A stretch of DNA of 64,000 bases from Nitratireductor kimnyeongensis (GCF_019891395.1 NZ_CP078143.1:310001-374000), one strand, 5' to 3'. Positions 18,802-26,928 are shown, counted from the stretch's first letter. Numbers and translations: made by a program. The notes: generated by a model from the sequence alone, not told the origin.

Positions 18802-19514
18802 ATGCGTCGATCCCGTCGACACCGCTTCTTGCCTTCACGAAGGTCTGGCGCAGCTATGGCGAAGGCGAAATGCAGATCCATGCGCTCGCGGATGTGAGTT
18901 TCGAGATCGAGAAAGGGGCATTCGTTGCGGTAACCGGGCCGTCGGGTTCGGGAAAATCCACCGCAATGAATATTCTGGGCTCTCTCGATACCCCCACCCG
19001 TGGCGCCTATTATTTTATGGGCAACGACGCCGGCGGCCTCGATAAAGTGAAGCGCGCCGAACTGCGCAACCGGCATATCGGCTTTGTGTTTCAGGGTTAC
19101 AACCTGCTGCCACGGACCACCGCGCTCGAAAACGTGGAATTGCCTCTGGTCTATCGCGGCCTCTCGGCCCACACACGTCGCACCCTGGCCAGAAGGGCGC
19201 TGGCGCAAGTCGGGCTTGAGGGGCGTGAAGATCACACACCAAGCGCCCTCTCCGGCGGTCAACAGCAACGGGTTGCGATCGCGCGCGCACTCGTCTCGGA
19301 ACCGACACTGCTCGTGGCCGACGAACCGACCGGAAATCTGGACACCGGGCGCAGTCACGAGATCATGGCGCTTCTCACAGGCCTCAATCGGCAGCAGGGC
19401 CTGACCATAGTGATGGTCACTCACGAGGCAGATATCGCAGCCTTTGCCGGCAGGCAGATCGGCTTTCGCGACGGGCGGATCGCCTTTGACAGCAGTGCGG
19501 GGGCGACAGGCTGA
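18798..19514 (+). CDS. MacB-like ABC transporter ATP-binding protein
   Basis: A 238-residue ABC ATPase of the LolD/MacB/FtsE type. Walker A is GPSGSGKSTAMN (near residue 50), the Q-loop is VFQGYNLLPR, the signature is LSGGQQQRVAIARAL, Walker B is LLVADEPTGNLD and the switch His is in VMVTHEAD. It overlaps the adaptor gene (ATGA) and is followed by the permease with a one-base overlap (TGATG). Here the ATPase and permease are separate chains, as opposed to the fused MacB of E. coli. It energises the mechanotransmission cycle of the pump at the inner membrane. Confidence 0.9.
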   Translation: MNASIPSTPLLAFTKVWRSYGEGEMQIHALADVSFEIEKGAFVAVTGPSGSGKSTAMNILGSLDTPTRGAYYFMGNDAGGLDKVKRAELRNRHIGFVFQGYNLLPRTTALENVELPLVYRGLSAHTRRTLARRALAQVGLEGREDHTPSALSGGQQQRVAIARALVSEPTLLVADEPTGNLDTGRSHEIMALLTGLNRQQGLTIVMVTHEADIAAFAGRQIGFRDGRIAFDSSAGATG

Positions 19515-20722
19515 TGCTCCTGGAATCGGTTCACCTGGCGCTTCTCTCCATCGCCCGTAACAAGATGCGCTCCCTTCTCACACTGCTCGGAGTGATTATC
19601 GGCGTCGCCGCGGTAATCTCACTCCTCACGATCGGTGGCGGAGCCCGGGAAAGAATCCGCTCCGAAATGGCCGGCCTCGGAAGCCGCTTGATCTTCGTGT
19701 TTGCCGGCGTTCCCCCGGATCCCTCTGTGCCGGCTGGCGTAAAGGCACGCGCGCTGACAAACATGCATCTCATCAATCTCGAAAGATCTGTCAGCGAATA
19801 CGCCATCGTTGCAGGATATGCGGAGACCCCACTTCGCATTTCTTATGGAGCACGGGGGCTCCCTGGTCGACTTCTGGGCGTCAGCCGCGCCTATTTCGCT
19901 CTGCGCGAATGGCCTTTGCGACGCGGACGCTTGCCCACTCCCCTGGAACTGGCCAGCAATGCCAGCATTTGCGTGGTTGGAAGCAAGGTATCAGAAGCAC
20001 TTTTCGGGATAGAAAACCCGGTCGGCGCCCGCATTCGTCTTGGCCCCTCCCACTGTCGTGTCGTCGGCGAACTTTCCGACAGGGGCGCTTCTTTTTCCGG
20101 GGATCAGGACACTATCGTGATGATGCCGCTCGGGCTGTTTCAAACCCGGATCAGCGGCAAGAACGAGGTTGACCAGATATTGATCAACGCGCCCAACGAG
20201 GCATCAATCCCCGGTCTCAAAACGAAGGTGGCAGAGGAAATGCGCCCTCTTCGCCGCATTGTTCCGGGCCAGAATGATGACTTCCAGGTGGAGGACATGG
20301 CTGAGTATATGCGCCAGGCAAGCAGCATCATCGGGAATGTCACGGCGATACTCGGCGCGATCGCCGCCATCAGCCTTCTGGTCGGTGGAATAGGCATCAT
20401 GAACATCATGCTGGTATCGGTAACCGAACGCACCCGCGAAATCGGCATCCGCATGGCCATCGGTGCCCGTCAGCGCGATATTCTGGTTCAGTTTTTGACG
20501 GAAGCCTCTGTTCTGTCACTGCTCGGAGGTTTGATCGGTATAGGCACCGGCCTTGCCATTGCCTGGGCCGTAACCGCCTTCATGAATGTCGACTTCGTGC
20601 CCAGCCTCGCCGCGATCGCAGCAATCGCTGCCGTTTCTATGCTCATCGGCATCGTCTTCGGCTTTTTCCCGGCACTGCGCGGCGCCCGTCTTGATCCGAT
20701 CGAGGCCCTTCGGCACGAATGA
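19514..20722 (+). CDS. MacB-like ABC transporter permease (FtsX/MacB family)
   Basis: A 402-residue type VII ABC permease: transmembrane helix 1 at about 22-45 (MRSLLTLLGVIIGVAAVISL), a large periplasmic MacB_PCD domain of about 200 residues, then three C-terminal helices (about 275-390) with the FtsX signature GGIGIMNIMLVSVTERTREIG and GARQRDILVQFLTEA. It completes a three-gene operon of adaptor, ATPase and permease. No TolC-like gene is nearby, so the outer-membrane channel would be shared. The next gene faces it convergently 25 bases away. Confidence 0.9.
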   Translation: MLLESVHLALLSIARNKMRSLLTLLGVIIGVAAVISLLTIGGGARERIRSEMAGLGSRLIFVFAGVPPDPSVPAGVKARALTNMHLINLERSVSEYAIVAGYAETPLRISYGARGLPGRLLGVSRAYFALREWPLRRGRLPTPLELASNASICVVGSKVSEALFGIENPVGARIRLGPSHCRVVGELSDRGASFSGDQDTIVMMPLGLFQTRISGKNEVDQILINAPNEASIPGLKTKVAEEMRPLRRIVPGQNDDFQVEDMAEYMRQASSIIGNVTAILGAIAAISLLVGGIGIMNIMLVSVTERTREIGIRMAIGARQRDILVQFLTEASVLSLLGGLIGIGTGLAIAWAVTAFMNVDFVPSLAAIAAIAAVSMLIGIVFGFFPALRGARLDPIEALRHE

Positions 20723-20747
20723 TTGCTGATACCGGCTCTTCGCCCGG

Positions 20748-21863
20748 TCAGGTTATATCGAGTTGAACCACCACCGGACAATGATCGGAAGCTTTGGGGC
20801 GGTCCCAGCCTACGCGAGGAAAGCGGGGTATGTCTTGATCCGGCGGAAAGATCGTGCGCCAGGGCTGTCCGGAGCGGATGATCTCGGGCACGGCACGGGG
20901 GTTGCGTGCGGCGAGCCCTTTCGAGGCAAGCAGGTAATCGAGCTGGCAGAGATGCCGTTCCTCCGGTCCCCTGGTGTGATAAAGCGTCCAGCGATCCAAC
21001 TCGGGCCGGCGCTCTACCAGGTTTTCGCAGAAGCCACCGGCCGTCAGCGTGTTGATGCTCGAAAGCGCCTCCTGCACAGGCTCAAACCTGTATCCCTCAT
21101 GCGCTTCTCCCGAAATGACGACGCGCTCGCGATAGTCGTTCAAATCGCCGCAAACCACCCAGCGCTTGGAAGAGGCCCGCTCCTCACCGCCAAAACGCTC
21201 CTCGATGATGCGTCGGACAGCAGCGGCCTCGGCCATTCGCACAGGCATCGACGCCGTGCGTCCATCCATGCCGTTTCGCGGCGGGCTCATCGCCTTGAAA
21301 TGGACAACGTAGAGCGACATCGGGCGGCCCCCGACCTTGATGTCCAGCTCCAGGCAATCCCTGCGGAAGATGCGGTCCTGCGGATTGATACCAAGGTCAG
21401 CCAGCGCATCGTTATGAAGGTCCAGATCCGAGAAAGTCACATGGGCATGACTGGTCATGCGCTCGAATTCGATTGGCTGGCCATGCGCAGTCATTGGCCG
21501 CATCATCACCGCCACATCGATACCGCGTGAATCATTGCCCGAAGCAGAATACTTCTCGCGGTAACCGTTCCCGATCATCTTGAAGAGATAGCCATACTCG
21601 AACGCCTTGAGCGCGGCGAGATTATCGACTTCCTGAAGGCACAGAATATCTGCTCGGGTCGCTGCGATGGCAAGTGCAGTCAATTGCCTCGCATCATCCG
21701 TCAACGCTACGGCTCGCGCCTGTTCAAGTGCACGATAATGCGCTTCATCCTCGATCTCATAGAGCGACAGCGCGCGGTCGCGATGCAAATCGTTGCGGAA
21801 ACCGGAGAAATCGAACCGGTTCATCAGATTTTCGACGTTGAAGGTGGCGAGCCGGAGCGACAT
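20748..21863 (-). CDS. Endonuclease/exonuclease/phosphatase family protein
   Basis: A 371-residue protein of the Mg-dependent EEP fold shared by exonuclease III, DNase I and sphingomyelinase. The metal and catalytic motifs are in order: LATFNVENL at the N-terminus, ILCLQEVDN (about 72-80), LYVVHFKAM, WVVCGDLNDY and the terminal SDHCPVVVQL, each matching the Asn, Glu, Asp/Asn and Asp-His residues of the family. No signal peptide is seen, so it is likely cytoplasmic. The substrate could be a nucleic acid or a phosphodiester; the sequence does not decide. It is a lone gene convergent with the ABC permease. Confidence 0.82.
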   Translation of the reverse strand: MSLRLATFNVENLMNRFDFSGFRNDLHRDRALSLYEIEDEAHYRALEQARAVALTDDARQLTALAIAATRADILCLQEVDNLAALKAFEYGYLFKMIGNGYREKYSASGNDSRGIDVAVMMRPMTAHGQPIEFERMTSHAHVTFSDLDLHNDALADLGINPQDRIFRRDCLELDIKVGGRPMSLYVVHFKAMSPPRNGMDGRTASMPVRMAEAAAVRRIIEERFGGEERASSKRWVVCGDLNDYRERVVISGEAHEGYRFEPVQEALSSINTLTAGGFCENLVERRPELDRWTLYHTRGPEERHLCQLDYLLASKGLAARNPRAVPEIIRSGQPWRTIFPPDQDIPRFPRVGWDRPKASDHCPVVVQLDIT

Positions 21864-22045
21864 GCAAGAACGTTTAAACGCTGCAGCACGGATTACAAGC
21901 CTCGGTTCAGCCCAGAAACGGCAACGTTTCCATTCATCACACGTTCATGGAGATTGTGCTTGCTTCTGATACTATAAGCATCTCTGACATTGCTTGTTTA
22001 AAGGGATGAAGGGGCTTGTTGGGGTCTGGAAACCAGGAGACCACT

Positions 22046-22495
22046 ATGAAACACGGACTGACAAAATTCGCTTGTTCGGGCCTGATCGCGCTTGGCTTTA
22101 TCGTCTTCGGCGCACCTGCCAATGCCAATGCGCTCGGTATCGTCGGCAGCGCGGCTTCGGGAGCGGTAGAGCGTTCAGCAAGTGAAGCGCCTTTGACGCA
22201 GGTAAACCACCGCAATCACAGGAAATGGCGCCACCACAAGCAACGCCGCAATTGGCACCGGCATCGCCCGCGTGCAGGCTTTTACCTGGAGTTCGGCCGG
22301 CCAGCTCCCTATTACTACCGGCCTCATCATGTCCGCCCCCGGCCCGTACGCCCTTACTACGGCCAGCCGGTGAGGCTGTCGCGCGCGCATGTACGCTGGT
22401 GCCACAATCGCTATCGTTCCTATCGCGCTTCCGACAACACTTTTCAGCCCTATCACGGCCCACGTCGGCCCTGCCGTTCGCCATACTACCGATAG
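22046..22495 (+). CDS. BA14K family secreted protein, copy 1
   Basis: A 149-residue exported basic protein of the BA14K family, first described as a Brucella abortus immunoreactive lectin-like antigen. The ATG at 22046 is preceded by GGAGACC and opens a signal peptide ([20 protein letters not shown] to about ANANA). The middle is rich in His, Arg, Tyr and Pro. The C-terminus has the diagnostic block [20 protein letters not shown] followed by a conserved C near the end. Function is unknown; sugar binding has been proposed for the family. A second, diverged member lies 160 bases downstream in the same direction. Confidence 0.82.
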   Translation: MKHGLTKFACSGLIALGFIVFGAPANANALGIVGSAASGAVERSASEAPLTQVNHRNHRKWRHHKQRRNWHRHRPRAGFYLEFGRPAPYYYRPHHVRPRPVRPYYGQPVRLSRAHVRWCHNRYRSYRASDNTFQPYHGPRRPCRSPYYR

Positions 22496-22515
22496 GCAGA
22501 GGACCTGAATTCTGG

Positions 22516-22542
22516 AAATGGCGCGGTCCGTCCGCGCCATTT
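22516..22542 (+). terminator. Hairpin after BA14K copy 1
   Basis: AAATGGCGCGG and CCGCGCCATTT form a perfect 11-bp stem around TCCGT, 20 bases after the first BA14K stop. The T-run is only three bases long, but the strength and place suggest that the two BA14K genes are separate transcription units. Confidence 0.6.
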
Positions 22543-22654
22543 TCATATGGAGCATCTGCTGTCGCGCCGACTTGAAGCGATGTTTACGACAATTCTCCTT
22601 TTCAACCTTGAAGACGCAATGGAGAATCCGGATTTATATCTGGAGTTGTTCATT

Positions 22655-23191
22655 ATGCACTTTTCAAAAGCTGTTCTTGTTATTGCTCTTTGCCTGGCAG
22701 GCACGCAAATGGCGACCGCCGGTCGGCTTTTTTCGACAACCAGCAACCGCATTTGCCTGGACAGCTGGAACGAACGTCGCACGATGCGGCATCTCTTTCC
22801 CGGCCGAATGCAGTTGACACTGGGCGACATGCATCGTCGCCATTGGCTCGAGCGTTGCCGCACTGCCTATCGCTTAAACCATCGCACCAATCCCTCATGG
22901 TCGCCCTGGCATGATCCGCATGGCCGCTTTGCTGGCTATTTCTACGGTTTCAACGATGTGTACGGTCCAGGTCGGCCATTGTTGAGACCACGCCATGGAA
23001 GTCGGTCGTTCTATTGGCGCTATGAGCCAGCGCAGCGCACAGGGGTGGCACGCCCATATCCGAGCCATAACGCGCGCGCCGCGCATCTGGCTTGGTGCAG
23101 CGGAAAATACCGTTCGTTTCGCGCTTCAGACAACACGTTCCAGCCCCATCGCGGTCCACGCAAACGCTGTGTATCTCCTTACGGCCGATAG
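22655..23191 (+). CDS. BA14K family secreted protein, copy 2
   Basis: A 178-residue relative of the preceding gene. The ATG at 22655 opens a signal peptide (MHFSKAVLVIALCLAGTQMA, cut near ATA) and has GGAG about 11 bases upstream; upstream in-frame ATGs at 22547, 22583 and 22619 are less likely because they would bury the signal peptide. The C-terminal BA14K block [20 protein letters not shown] is clear and matches copy 1 closely, while the 130 residues before it differ (Trp, His and Arg rich, with WSPWHDPHGRFAGYFYG). The pattern suggests an old tandem duplication with only the C-terminal domain under strong constraint. Confidence 0.8.
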   Translation: MHFSKAVLVIALCLAGTQMATAGRLFSTTSNRICLDSWNERRTMRHLFPGRMQLTLGDMHRRHWLERCRTAYRLNHRTNPSWSPWHDPHGRFAGYFYGFNDVYGPGRPLLRPRHGSRSFYWRYEPAQRTGVARPYPSHNARAAHLAWCSGKYRSFRASDNTFQPHRGPRKRCVSPYGR

Positions 23192-23220
23192 GTTGGCTAC
23201 CTGAAAAAAAGACGCGTGCC

Positions 23221-24120
23221 TCACCCGCGAAACAGCGCCCGATAAGCTCTTGGGGTCATGCCTCGCAAAGCCTTGAACTGCCGGTTGAAATTGGCCAGCG
23301 AGTGATAGCCGACCGCTGCAGCCACGTGCCCGATTGGCTGATCATTTGAGGACAGCCGCATGCAGGCTTCACCAATGCGCAGCCGCATTACGTAGTCCGA
23401 AATGCTGGTGCGCGTATGCCGGCGAAACAGACGATGCAAACCGGAGGAACTGAGCGCTGCAATCTCGGCCAGCTCCGCGTTGGTAATCCGCTCCGCGTAG
23501 TGGGTATGAATATGCAAAAGAACGCGATCTATCCGTTCGCGGTCCGCCCGATCGAGATCACGCGCCGCCACCGTGCTTGCAAGAGATTCCGCATCCGTGT
23601 CTGCTGCCAGAAGCAGCAATACCCGCACCAGCGCCAGAAACCGCTCGGCCAACTCCGCCTCGAAAAGTGCCTCGATCAGGGGCCGCGCCCGTGCGGAAAC
23701 CTCTGCCGAAAAGGCAAGTCCGGTCTCTGCGCGCGACAAGAGCCCTCCTATGGGGCGCAGCTCCGCAAACCCCTCCCCCAGTGCCGCCGCCCATTCGTGA
23801 CGAAACCACATGACCAGCGCCACATGGGGCAGAGAGGGGTTCCGCCGCGTCCGGGAAGCCCATGTATGCGGCAGGTTCGCGCCCACCAGAACCAGATCGC
23901 CATCATCATATTCCCCCACATGATCGCCGACGAAACGCTGCCCCGTGGAGTTGAGCGTCAACGTCAACTCGTATTCGGGATGATGGTGCCACTCGAAAGG
24001 AATACCATCCTCGAGTCGACGATTGAGCATGCTCCAGGAGGCACCCGGCACCTTGGGCAATGTCTCAAGAAACGGCCTCATCCAGCGCTCCACAGCCTCA
24101 GAAGGCCATAATCGTATCAA
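23221..24120 (-). CDS. AraC family transcriptional regulator
   Basis: A 299-residue regulator with an N-terminal cupin-like sensing domain (FEWHHHPEYELTLTLNSTGQ, then GDLVLVGANLPHTW, about residues 42-90) and a C-terminal double helix-turn-helix (about 195-299) with NAELAEIAALSSSGLHRLFR and the second-HTH signature VGYHSLANFNRQFK. It is divergent from the dioxygenase gene with 80 bases between the two starts, the standard arrangement for a regulator and its target. The ligand is unknown. Confidence 0.88.
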   Translation of the reverse strand: MIRLWPSEAVERWMRPFLETLPKVPGASWSMLNRRLEDGIPFEWHHHPEYELTLTLNSTGQRFVGDHVGEYDDGDLVLVGANLPHTWASRTRRNPSLPHVALVMWFRHEWAAALGEGFAELRPIGGLLSRAETGLAFSAEVSARARPLIEALFEAELAERFLALVRVLLLLAADTDAESLASTVAARDLDRADRERIDRVLLHIHTHYAERITNAELAEIAALSSSGLHRLFRRHTRTSISDYVMRLRIGEACMRLSSNDQPIGHVAAAVGYHSLANFNRQFKALRGMTPRAYRALFRG

Positions 24121-24200
24121 TATTGGCGACGAGAGTACAACATCGCCCTGGGGGCCGCGGTATTCTGATCCCTGTAAGTAGGAATATTCGGGAGGAAACC

Positions 24201-25142
24201 ATGCAAGAAGCGGCCATCAAGCGCGATGCGCACCCCTCAACCAGCAAGGTTGGCACGCAGCTTAAAGACATCAAGAAGACACTGCCACTGCGTGTGCTTT
24301 CTAAAGACGACTGGCAGCATTGGATCACGAAGGGCTACGTCATTGTACGTCAGGCCGTGCCCCGCGAGAATGTCGAGCGTCTGGTGGAGCTCCTATGGGA
24401 GTTCGACGAAAAAGACCCCAAAGACCCGGCCACCTGGTACGCCCCGCAGCGCCGCGAGCATAAAATGAAAGAGCTCAACAACACCGGCATGCTGGAGATC
24501 TACAATCACCAGTATCTGTGGGATAATCGTATGGAAAAGCGCGTCTACGATGCCTTCGTCGACATCTGGGACCGCGAAGACCTCTGGGTCACCATCGACC
24601 GTGCCAATCTGAACGTGCCGAAGAAAGCTCCCGGCAATCCCAACGGCTTCATCCACTGGGATGCCGACACATCGCTCCGCCCCCTGCCCATCGGCGTTCA
24701 GGGCGTCTTGAGCCTGAAGAAGCAGGACGGCGATGTCGGCGGTTTCCAGTGCATTCCCGAGCTCTTCGAGCATTTCGATGACTGGGTGAAGACCCAGCCT
24801 GTCGACCGCGATCCCATGCATCCGGACACGGCTGGTTTCAAGATCACCAACATCGACATGGAGGCAGGAGACCTGTTGATTTTCAACTCGCTCCTGGCAC
24901 ATGGCGTGCGCCCCAACCATTCGAAGGACCGGGTTCGGATGGCACAATACATCTCGATGCACCCCGCCGAATTCGAAAATGAGCAAGAGCGCCTCGAACG
25001 CATCCGCCTCTGGCGCGAACTCGACCACCCCAAGCGCGACGCCTTCCCCGGCGACCCGCGCGAATGGGAAAAGAACAACGCGAAGACGGCGAAGCTTACG
25101 GAACTGGGGGAAAAGCTTCTGGGGCTGATGGAATGGGATTGA
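24201..25142 (+). CDS. Phytanoyl-CoA dioxygenase family protein (Fe(II)/2-oxoglutarate oxygenase)
   Basis: A 313-residue PhyH-family oxygenase. The iron-binding facial triad is visible as H152-x-D154 in FIHWDADTS and H234 in LLAHGVRPN, with the 2-oxoglutarate-anchoring Arg shortly after in SKDRVRMAQ. The ATG at 24201 has GGGAGG 5 bases upstream; the longer frame to 24060 overlaps the AraC gene and is rejected. Substrates in this family range from phytanoyl-CoA to ectoine and small secondary metabolites, and none can be named here. Probable target of the divergent AraC regulator. The last 40 residues are copied almost base for base at 25858-25980, part of a decayed fragment. Confidence 0.87.
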   Translation: MQEAAIKRDAHPSTSKVGTQLKDIKKTLPLRVLSKDDWQHWITKGYVIVRQAVPRENVERLVELLWEFDEKDPKDPATWYAPQRREHKMKELNNTGMLEIYNHQYLWDNRMEKRVYDAFVDIWDREDLWVTIDRANLNVPKKAPGNPNGFIHWDADTSLRPLPIGVQGVLSLKKQDGDVGGFQCIPELFEHFDDWVKTQPVDRDPMHPDTAGFKITNIDMEAGDLLIFNSLLAHGVRPNHSKDRVRMAQYISMHPAEFENEQERLERIRLWRELDHPKRDAFPGDPREWEKNNAKTAKLTELGEKLLGLMEWD

Positions 25143-25408
25143 GACGTGAGATCACGAGAAGGGTTTGCTGTCCGAGGCGAACCCTTGCCGTCGCATAATT
25201 GAAAAGAAGCATCAGGGTTCAGGATTTATCGCTTTCGATGGAAGGCAAACCGCTTCCCTCTGGGCAGGGATAAGGCTTTGTTATGCCTGCCCGCTTTGTC
25301 CGTCTTCGACACTTCTTGAAAAAGGACAAACACAAATTTGCCGCAAACAATGAATAAAAAGGCAAGCATAGAAGAAACTAATGCTTTAAAGAATAACGGT
25401 TTTAGGCA
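25143..25408. other. AT-rich non-coding spacer
   Basis: No supported gene. The right half (from about 25290) is clearly AT-richer than the flanking genes, with A-runs such as TTGAAAAAGGACAAAC and AATGAATAAAAAGG. The base composition change begins here and continues, interrupted by GC-rich fragments, to about 26540. Confidence 0.6.
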
Positions 25409-25657
25409 ATGAATAGAATATCAATTTCAATTTTATCAATGATCGTAATAAGCGGATCTGCACTCGCTGCGGATGATACTTCCAATCTCGATCGATTCGA
25501 AGTGAGCGCTGAAGAAATCACAGTGGACGACACCAACATTATGCATGCCAACGGCAATGTCGTCCTAACCGATGAGCGCACAGAAATCCGTCTGGACAAG
25601 GCCAAGATCTCCTTCAAGGACGGCAAAACCATCATTGATGCGCGCGTCGCAAAATAG
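25409..25657 (+). CDS. Small exported OstA/LptA-like protein
   Basis: An 82-residue protein with a signal peptide (MNRISISILSMIVISGSALA) and a mature part of only about 62 residues: FEVSAEEITVDDTNIMHANG followed by NVVLTDERTEIRLDKAKISF. The pattern of sensing an element, then 'ANGNVVLTDERTEIRLDKA', resembles one beta-jellyroll repeat of LptA/OstA proteins, which move lipopolysaccharide across the periplasm. Normal LptA is about twice as long, so this is either a single-repeat mini-protein or a remnant. It is in an AT-rich patch with unusual codon use (ATA, TCA, AAT) at its 5' end and only a weak AGG before the ATG. Family assignment is tentative. Confidence 0.5.
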   Translation: MNRISISILSMIVISGSALAADDTSNLDRFEVSAEEITVDDTNIMHANGNVVLTDERTEIRLDKAKISFKDGKTIIDARVAK

Positions 25658-25699
25658 GCTAGCCGTGCCGGACGGGATTTACGTCCGGCACTCGCCCCC

Positions 25700-25798
25700 T
25701 CACGCAAGCGCCACGCCGATCTCCGTCAGGCTGCGCCAGCGGATGCTGGCTTGGCGGACACGGTCGCTGCCTTCGATCTCGACATAAACTTCATCGGG
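25700..25798 (-). pseudogene. Fragment of a PilZ-domain gene (3' end only)
   Basis: On the minus strand this codes IPDEVYVEIEGSDRVRQASI followed by RWRSLTEIGVALA and a stop, a near copy of the C-terminus of the intact PilZ gene at 26540-26830 (VPDEFYVEIEGSDRVRRAKI, then CWRSLTEIGVAFG). At DNA level the two stretches share long identical blocks such as CGATCTCCGTCAGGCTGCGC. The N-terminal half with the RxxxR motif is missing: upstream of about 25798 the frame runs antisense into a dioxygenase fragment. It is therefore a truncated duplicate, not a working gene. Confidence 0.75.
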
Positions 25799-26003
25799 AA
25801 TGACCCAGTATATCGCCACGCATCCGGCCGAACACGGAAACGAGGAAGAACACCTCCGCCTCTGGCGCGAACTCGACCACCCCAAGCGCGACGCCTTCCC
25901 CGGCGACCCGCGCGAATGGGAAAAGAACAACGCGAAGACGGCGAAGCTCACGGAGCTGAGGGAAAAGCTTCTGGGCCTTGAACCCTGGCCGCTAACAGCC
26001 TGA
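25799..26003 (+). pseudogene. Fragment of a phytanoyl-CoA dioxygenase-family gene (3' end only)
   Basis: The plus strand codes MTQYIATHPAEHGNEEEHLR followed by LWRELDHPKRDAFPGDPREW, matching the last ~65 residues of the dioxygenase at 24201-25142 (MAQYISMHPAEFENEQERLE, then RIRLWRELDHPKRDAFPGDP). The first ~60 bases differ at many positions, then from about 25858 to 25980 the DNA is almost identical to 25016-25138. No catalytic residues remain. The mixed divergence suggests a remnant of a paralogous gene whose end was homogenised with, or copied from, the neighbour. The ATG at 25799 is probably fortuitous, since the methionine corresponds to an internal one. Confidence 0.75.
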
Positions 26004-26047
26004 ACAGGCTAGTCAATTCACGACAAACCAAGGCCCTGGGCATATCG

Positions 26048-26383
26048 TCACTCTCCTGTCAGCGCACGCGCTCCTGGCAGGAGAGGACTGATGTCGAACC
26101 CTTTTGACAGGGTCACAACGCCTGTCTCGGTGTTGATCAGACAGACGAGCACGGGACGATAGGCGTCCGTCAGTCGCGGGCCGGCCACCACCGCCACGTC
26201 ATAGCCTGGCAACCCACCGGCGTCCGGCAAGACAATCGGATTCTGCCAGGTCTCGCGGGCCGCCTCGCCGCAACGCGAACTGACCTCCATCTGCCTTTCG
26301 AACTTGATGGACACGTCTTCAGCTGAAGCCATTCCGGGGAAAAGGAACAAGGGTAAAAATGCAAATTTACAAAATAAGCGCAT
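26048..26383 (-). CDS. Small secreted protein of unknown function
   Basis: A 111-residue protein I do not recognise. It has a signal peptide (MRLFCKFAFLPLFLFPGMAS, cut near AEA/AED) and a mature domain of about 90 residues with two cysteines (SSRCGEAARE and RPVLVCLINTETG) that could form a disulphide. GYDVAVVAGPRLTDAYRPVL suggests a small beta-rich fold. The gene lies alone between the dioxygenase fragment and PilZ; the roughly 155 bases upstream are strongly AT-rich. Codon use of the mature part is like the rest of the genome, so it is likely a real gene. Confidence 0.55.
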   Translation of the reverse strand: MRLFCKFAFLPLFLFPGMASAEDVSIKFERQMEVSSRCGEAARETWQNPIVLPDAGGLPGYDVAVVAGPRLTDAYRPVLVCLINTETGVVTLSKGFDISPLLPGARALTGE

Positions 26384-26539
26384 TGCAAAACCGTTTTAAT
26401 AAATACAAAAATCATGCGCTCTATACTGGTTTGAATGGATGTTTTCATCAAGTAAAAATAATATAACTATTTATCAAAGCGATATTATTATCTTGAATTA
26501 CGCAAAAACATAAAGTAAATTTTCATGTAGGGCAAGAAT

Positions 26540-26830
26540 TTACCCAAAGGCAACTCCGATCTCCGTCAGGCTGCGCCAGCAGATCTTGGCCCGGCGCACG
26601 CGATCACTGCCCTCAATCTCGACGTAAAATTCATCCGGCACGGCACAGATGTCACAGAAGCGGATGCGCGCGCCGCTCTCGCTGAGATCACGCACCATAC
26701 CCAGAAGCATGCAGGCGCCGTTGTTCCAGAAGAGCCGGGCACGTCGCTCCACGGGATCGCGCGGTTCGTTGCGACGCTCGGTCGAAACCGTGCGCCCGGA
26801 AGGTAATCGTCTTTCCATGTCCGAAATCAT
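26540..26830 (-). CDS. PilZ domain protein (probable cyclic di-GMP receptor)
   Basis: A 96-residue single-domain PilZ protein. It carries the two binding motifs of the family: RRNEPRDPVERRAR (RxxxR type) at about residues 19-32 and DLSESGARIRF (D/N-x-S-x-x-G) at about 47-57. The start chosen (26830) has GAGGAG 6 bases upstream; an earlier ATG at 26836 sits too close to that site. PilZ proteins bind cyclic di-GMP and act on cellulose synthesis, motility or other outputs; the partner is unknown. A diguanylate cyclase is encoded about 12 kb away. A truncated copy of the 3' end lies at 25700-25798. Confidence 0.82.
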   Translation of the reverse strand: MISDMERRLPSGRTVSTERRNEPRDPVERRARLFWNNGACMLLGMVRDLSESGARIRFCDICAVPDEFYVEIEGSDRVRRAKICWRSLTEIGVAFG

Positions 26831-26928
26831 CACCATCTCCTCGCATTTGCCCGCTTCTGGAGGACCACGCAGCGAAAATTGTGCCAGCATGTCCGTTTCA
26901 TGGTGGGACAGGCAGATGAAGGACCGGT

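Noticed and set aside
25700..25951. 83-residue minus-strand frame
   Set aside because: It is a chimera: real PilZ-derived end plus antisense of the dioxygenase fragment, so not a functional protein.
26384..26539. AT-rich stretch as an origin or promoter cluster
   Set aside because: It is low-GC, but no DnaA boxes or iterons were seen; most likely a plain AT-rich spacer or remnant.
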